From Firmicutes bacterium CAG:170 (GTDB taxonomy: Bacteria > Bacillota > Clostridia > Oscillospirales > Oscillospiraceae): 26,747 bases of DNA. Shown piece after piece: positions 23,916 through 26,747 of the stretch; position 1 is the stretch's first letter; each line of letters begins with the position of its first letter. The notes under the pieces are model-generated. The model was not told the DNA's origin, did no database searches, and saw only the letters and a program-made list of their open reading frames with translations. The DNA lies in the NCBI GenBank assembly GCA_000436735.1, contig FR887221.1:19454-46200 (forward strand), in the 5' to 3' direction. The translations under genes and the position numbers were made by a program.

Positions 23916-24791
23916 TCAATATTCGATTTCCTGCGAGGCCGGCGTTTCCAGCAGCTCCGGGTTTTCCAGCAGCTTCTTGAGCAGCCGGATGGTCTTGGAG
24001 TAGTAATAGCCGTCGGCAAGACGCTCATCGATAGTCAGGCCGAGGTCAAGCATTTCCCGCATTTCAAACGTATCGTCGTCATGATAGACCGGGCGCTTCG
24101 ACTTCTCGCCGATGATGCAGAAGATCGAGCAGGTGCCCCAGTTCGTCAGATGGTGATAGCCGGACTTGAGCTTGATCGAGCCGAGATTCGAGAGTACGAC
24201 CGTGCAGTAATACGGGTCGGTCTCGATGATGCTGGCCGGGATCCAGCCGTGGACGTCCAGCCGCGTCAGGATCCAGACAAGGAACTTTCCGAGCCAGCGC
24301 GGCATTTTGTTGAAGAAGTCCATGCTGTCGGTGGAGCTATCCACCTTGTGCTCGTCGCGACAGTCGAGGATCTGGTGACGGAGATCCTCATGGATGGAGT
24401 CAAGAGTGCTGTCGTCCTTGCCGTGAATGACGGCCAGCGCCTCCGCAGCCTCGTCGGCGAACTGTTTCTTCACGACGAAGGAGGCGGAGACCTCGTTTCG
24501 CTGATAGAAGTTCTTGTTGGCGATGAAGCGGTTCATCTTCGGGCGCAGCGTGATCGTCTTGATGAGCGCCGCCACGATCACATGGAACATCGTGTAACGA
24601 AATTCCGTTTCGTCGGCGTTTTTGCGCTCCAGATAGGCGTTCATGTTGGTCAGATCGATCGATTCCGAGATGTACGCTTCATTGTCGCACCGGTTCGGAT
24701 AGATCAGCGGAGTGATGAAGTGCATTCCGTCCAGATCGCGCAGCAGGCGTCCGTCCTTGCGGTCGCCAAAGCGTCTTTTTTGTTTTTCCAT
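23916..24791 (-). CDS. free-standing 2-oxoacid dehydrogenase E2-type acyltransferase domain protein
   Basis: Protein of 291 residues resembling the catalytic domain of E2 dihydrolipoyl acyltransferases and chloramphenicol acetyltransferase (trimeric CAT fold). There is no lipoyl or subunit-binding domain. Recognisable pieces are the N-terminal GMHFITPLIYPNR, the FHVIVAALIKTI helix, VVLSNLGSIKL and GTCSIFCIIGEK. The C-terminal active-site segment reads DERLADG (residues 255-261), where E2 enzymes have DHRxxDG: the catalytic His is Glu here. Similar short proteins are annotated in many Clostridia without a defined reaction. ATG 24791 has AAGGTG upstream on the minus strand; longer frames upstream lack support. 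No E1 or E3 genes are near. Confidence 0.82.
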   Translation of the reverse strand: MEKQKRRFGDRKDGRLLRDLDGMHFITPLIYPNRCDNEAYISESIDLTNMNAYLERKNADETEFRYTMFHVIVAALIKTITLRPKMNRFIANKNFYQRNEVSASFVVKKQFADEAAEALAVIHGKDDSTLDSIHEDLRHQILDCRDEHKVDSSTDSMDFFNKMPRWLGKFLVWILTRLDVHGWIPASIIETDPYYCTVVLSNLGSIKLKSGYHHLTNWGTCSIFCIIGEKSKRPVYHDDDTFEMREMLDLGLTIDERLADGYYYSKTIRLLKKLLENPELLETPASQEIEY

Positions 24792-24829
24792 AGTTTTCAC
24801 ACACCTTAAACCACATTTTGTCCCACAAC

Positions 24830-24858
24830 AATATAGCAAATCACGTCGGAAAATGCAA
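24830..24858 (-). promoter_or_regulatory. promoter of the E2-type acyltransferase gene
   Basis: On the minus strand: TTGCAT (24858-24853), a 17-base spacer, TATATT (24835-24830) preceded by TGC, an extended -10. Confidence 0.75.
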
Positions 24859-24953
24859 GAACTGCGCCCGGATTTCCTGTAAAATGCGCGAAAATGGGAG
24901 TGATGTTTTATGATTTTCCTGCGCAAACAAATAAAGCGAAAACGTCCGTCATG

Positions 24954-24988
24954 CATGGAATGTGTATATTCTCACCAAACATTCCGTG
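24954..24988. repeat. inverted repeat between divergent promoters
   Basis: CATGGAATGT (24954-24963) and ACATTCCGTG (24979-24988) match as inverted copies at 9 of 10 positions, with a 15-base spacer. They sit between the divergent promoters at 24830-24858 and 25020-25048. This is a candidate operator. Confidence 0.5.
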
Positions 24989-25019
24989 ATTTGCGCGCAT
25001 ATTTTGCATTCATTGCATA

Positions 25020-25048
25020 TTGACAAATATTTATTCACGCAATATAAT
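25020..25048 (+). promoter_or_regulatory. perfect-consensus sigma-A promoter upstream of the leader ORF and BCAA-binding gene
   Basis: TTGACA (25020-25025), exactly 17 bases, TATAAT (25043-25048). Both hexamers are full consensus, the strongest promoter in the window. Transcription should start near 25055. Confidence 0.93.
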
Positions 25049-25065
25049 AACGCCAACCTAAAGGA

Positions 25066-25169
25066 ATGGAGGCCGCTGAAATGAAGTATTTCGATGCGAG
25101 ACAAATGAACGCCAGTCAGAATACCGATGCGGCCTGTGCTGCACCGGCTTGCCGTCGTGCCGCCTCCAT
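25066..25169 (+). promoter_or_regulatory. possible long-range RNA pairing that hides a ribosome binding site
   Basis: ATGGAGGC (25066-25073), which contains the GGAGG for the small ORF, is a perfect 8-base complement of GCCTCCAT (25162-25169). After a C-C mismatch two more pairs (25075-25076 with 25159-25160) follow. A second option pairs AGGCCGC (25070-25076) with GCGGCCT (25129-25135). Both would close off translation initiation. This is read by eye; no folding was computed. Confidence 0.4.
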
Positions 25170-25365
25170 GCTTGCTCTGTCTATGGATACTGCGATGCTC
25201 GCAGTATCCATTTTTGTTTTTTCCTGCATTTACGGAATTCTCAGCATTCTTGGCATTGCCGGCCTTATTAGCATTGTACGTATTGTAATTTCCGTACTGC
25301 TTCTGGTCGTACTGCTTTACAAGTTCAGATTGCCGCTGTGCAGAAACCAAACGGCGGGCCGTTAA
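25081..25365 (+). CDS. small Ile/Leu/Val-rich hydrophobic protein or leader peptide
   Basis: ORF of 94 codons with GGAGG (25068-25072) 8 bases before ATG 25081; ATG 25066 lies inside the Shine-Dalgarno and is less likely. The first 35 residues are polar to mixed, with several Cys. From about residue 40 the protein is almost wholly hydrophobic, two possible membrane helices joined around IVRIV, ending in a short basic tail. Eight Val/Leu codons in a row lie at 25294-25317 (VLLLVVLL). Codon choice (ATT, GTA, CTT) differs from the neighbours, which prefer C-ending codons. A strong terminator hairpin lies inside the ORF and another just after it, upstream of a branched-chain amino acid binding gene. 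It may be an attenuation leader peptide, a real small membrane protein, or neither; I do not recognise a family. Confidence 0.5.
   Translation: MKYFDARQMNASQNTDAACAAPACRRAASMLALSMDTAMLAVSIFVFSCIYGILSILGIAGLISIVRIVISVLLLVVLLYKFRLPLCRNQTAGR
25183..25222 (+). terminator. intrinsic terminator inside the small ORF
   Basis: ATGGATACTGCGA (25183-25195) pairs perfectly with TCGCAGTATCCAT (25199-25211), a 13-bp stem with a 3-base loop, followed by TTTTGTTTTTT (25212-25222). The U-tract is only on the + strand. It would end a transcript of about 168 bases from the promoter at 25020-25048 unless ribosomes or another fold prevent it. Confidence 0.85.
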
Positions 25366-25400
25366 GTAAGGCCCGATCAAACCGGAAGAAACGGTTCTGC
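25340..25400 (+). promoter_or_regulatory. candidate antiterminator pairing in the BCAA-binding gene leader
   Basis: GCAGAAACC (25340-25348), near the end of the small ORF, can pair with GGTTCTGC (25393-25400), which is the 5' arm of the following terminator: eight pairs with one bulged A. The two folds are mutually exclusive. Position relative to the Val/Leu codon run (25294-25317) and the stop (25363-25365) fits ribosome-controlled attenuation. Inference from pairing only. Confidence 0.4.
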
Positions 25401-25425
25401 CAGACGGCAGAACCGTTTTGTTATA
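25389..25425 (+). terminator. intrinsic terminator before the BCAA-binding gene
   Basis: AAACGGTTCTGCC (25389-25401) pairs perfectly with GGCAGAACCGTTT (25406-25418), loop AGAC, followed by a TTGTTAT run. It is 65 bases upstream of the next ATG, a position typical of leader terminators. Confidence 0.85.
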
Positions 25426-25490
25426 TATTCTCCATGTATTTCACGCTGAATCCTTTCGGCTGAAAAATATCACCAAAAGAGGTAATTAAA

Positions 25491-26675
25491 ATGAAAAAGC
25501 TTCGTAATGTTCTGTGTCTTGTAATGGTATTTGCGATGCTTCTGTGTTCGCTGAGCGCATGCGCCGGCAAGAGCAGCACAGATGCCTCCGACGAAATCAC
25601 AATCGCGTTTATTGGCAACACGACCGGCGACTATGCGCAGTACGGAATTCCTGTCCGCAATGCTGTGATGATGTATTTTGACCAGTTGAACAGCAGCGGC
25701 GGCATCAACGGCAAGAAGGTCAAGGTTCTGGAATACGACGACAAGGGCGACGGTGTTGAGGCTGTCAACGCATTCAACCTTGCCATGGAAAAGGGCATTA
25801 CCGCCGTGATCGGCTCGGTTCTGACCGGCTCGACCATCGCGCTGGCTGATGCGACCTATGAGGTCAATATGCCGCAGGTCACGGCTTCCGCGACCGCCAT
25901 GGGCGTTACCGTCATGGAGGACACCGGCGAGGTCCGTAACAACGTGTTCCGCGCCTGCTTCATCGACCCGTTCCAGGGCCAGAAGATGGCGGATTACGCC
26001 GTCAACCGTCTGAACGCCAAGACCGCAGCTGTGTTCTTCCAGACCGGCAGCGACTATTCCGAGGGCCTGAAAAATGCGTTCGTGGAGGAGGCTGAAAAGC
26101 TCGGTCTTGAGATCGTGGCAGAGGAAGCCTTCCCTGAGGGCGACAAGGACTTCAAGGCGCAGATGACCAACATTGCCGCGAAGGATCCCGACGTTGTGTT
26201 CTGCCCGATCTATTACGGTGAAGCGGGTCTGGCCATCACGGCGGCTCGTCAGGCGGGCTGCACGGCGACCTTCCTCGGCGGCGACGGCTTCGGCTCCGTC
26301 AAGGATTACGCAAGCGCAGAGGATCTGGAGGGCACCGTCTACTGCTCTGGCTACGCGCCCGGTACGGAAAGCGTCGCACAGTTTGAAAAGGACTACTGCG
26401 AGACCTATAAGGTCGATACCGTCCCCAATATGTTCGCGCCGCTGGCCTATGACGCGGCCATGCTGATGGCCTGCGGCCTGAAAGCGGCGGAGGATAAGGG
26501 CCTGACTGCCGGAACGGACGAGTACAAGCAGGCCGTCATTGAGGCCATCAATACCATGAACGGCGTCGAGGGTGTCACGGGCAGCTACTCCTTCGACGAG
26601 TACAACAACCCCATCAAGTCCGTCGCCATCATTGAGCTGACGAACGGCGAAGAAGCCTTTAAGGAAATGTATTAA
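25491..26675 (+). CDS. livJ: branched-chain amino acid ABC transporter substrate-binding lipoprotein
   Basis: Type I periplasmic-binding-fold lipoprotein of 394 residues that captures Leu/Ile/Val (or related amino acids) for a Liv-type ABC importer. The signal peptide runs MKKLRNVLCLVMVFAMLLCS to the lipobox LSAC (Cys24 region). The mature N-terminus ITIAFIGNTTGDYAQYG is the typical LivJ start, followed by GINGKKVKVLEYDDKGD, VIGSVLTGSTIAL and FLGGDGFGS. AGAGGTAAT just upstream positions ATG 25491. I see no strong promoter of its own (only a possible TGTTATATA overlapping the terminator U-tract), so it is probably transcribed by readthrough from 25020-25048. Permease and ATPase genes livH/M/G/F would be expected beyond the window edge. 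Substrate within the amino acid/amide family is not certain. Confidence 0.93.
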   Translation: MKKLRNVLCLVMVFAMLLCSLSACAGKSSTDASDEITIAFIGNTTGDYAQYGIPVRNAVMMYFDQLNSSGGINGKKVKVLEYDDKGDGVEAVNAFNLAMEKGITAVIGSVLTGSTIALADATYEVNMPQVTASATAMGVTVMEDTGEVRNNVFRACFIDPFQGQKMADYAVNRLNAKTAAVFFQTGSDYSEGLKNAFVEEAEKLGLEIVAEEAFPEGDKDFKAQMTNIAAKDPDVVFCPIYYGEAGLAITAARQAGCTATFLGGDGFGSVKDYASAEDLEGTVYCSGYAPGTESVAQFEKDYCETYKVDTVPNMFAPLAYDAAMLMACGLKAAEDKGLTAGTDEYKQAVIEAINTMNGVEGVTGSYSFDEYNNPIKSVAIIELTNGEEAFKEMY

Positions 26676-26747
26676 GGCAGAAAAAGCGCAGGCCGCCTCT
26701 GCGGCCTCTGCAAGACCCATTCCCGCCGGCGGAGGGGACAGCCCCTC
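26676..26747 (+). other. intergenic end of window with two GC-rich hairpins
   Basis: AGGCCGC (26690-26696) pairs with GCGGCCT (26701-26707) around CTCT. GAGGGG (26732-26737) pairs with CCCCTC (26742-26747) at the very edge. Neither shows a U-tract within the window, so they look more like an intercistronic structure, perhaps limiting readthrough or protecting the binding-protein mRNA, than terminators. Confidence 0.4.

Noticed and set aside
25055..25222. SRP RNA, 6S RNA or a common riboswitch
   Set aside because: I could not find the conserved cores of these classes; only a closing helix and a terminator can be supported.
1..26747. CRISPR arrays, insertion sequences, prophage, tRNA or rRNA genes
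   Set aside because: No regularly spaced repeats, transposase or integrase motifs, or tRNA/rRNA-like segments were seen on either strand.

Overview
The window looks like part of the chromosome of a GC-rich Gram-positive of the class Clostridia, probably Oscillospirales/Ruminococcaceae-like. I cannot fix the genus. The reasons are WhiA next to a DnaE-type polymerase, AGGAGG-type ribosome binding sites, a cysteine T-box riboswitch, a CwlD-like amidase, RecX, and sigma-A promoters with 17-bp spacers. Most genes are on the + strand. I see no rRNA, tRNA, CRISPR array, transposase or prophage gene.

Layout. 1-3757: the 3' end of whiA, then dnaE. 3840-7374: its own promoter, an FG-GAP-repeat lipoprotein, an OmpR-type response regulator and a sensor kinase, which together look like a sensing module. 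7384-9209: a DUF1385 (YqhQ-like) membrane protein overlapping prmC. 9206-12856: a recA promoter and the tightly overlapped run recA-recX-rimO-pgsA. 12853-15353: a promoter overlapping the pgsA stop codon, a tRNA-Cys-specific T-box leader, cysE, cysS and a bidirectional terminator. 15372-16115 (minus): a membrane protein with a double zinc ribbon, divergent from polA. 16256-20804: polA-rimI-tsaD and an SdpI-like membrane protein. 20837-21200: a gene-free stretch. 21144-23910: a CwlD-type amidase, radA, a YfbR-like HD phosphohydrolase and a terminator. 23916-24791 (minus): a free-standing E2-type acyltransferase. 25020-26675: a consensus promoter, a leader holding a small hydrophobic ORF and two intrinsic terminators, then a branched-chain amino acid binding lipoprotein. 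The window ends just after that gene.

Themes. Much of the window is core information processing: replication and repair (DnaE, PolA, RecA, RecX, RadA, HD nucleotidase), translation quality and modification (PrmC, RimO, RimI, TsaD, CysRS), and cysteine supply coupled to tRNA-Cys charging. The least conventional part is the leader of the branched-chain amino acid binding protein (25020-25490). It combines a perfect-consensus promoter, a ribosome binding site that can be sequestered, a 13-bp terminator inside the small ORF, a run of eight consecutive Val/Leu codons, and a second terminator whose 5' arm has an alternative partner upstream. This has the architecture of a transcription attenuator and is the best candidate here for something undescribed. 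It is an inference from base pairing read by eye and is untested.
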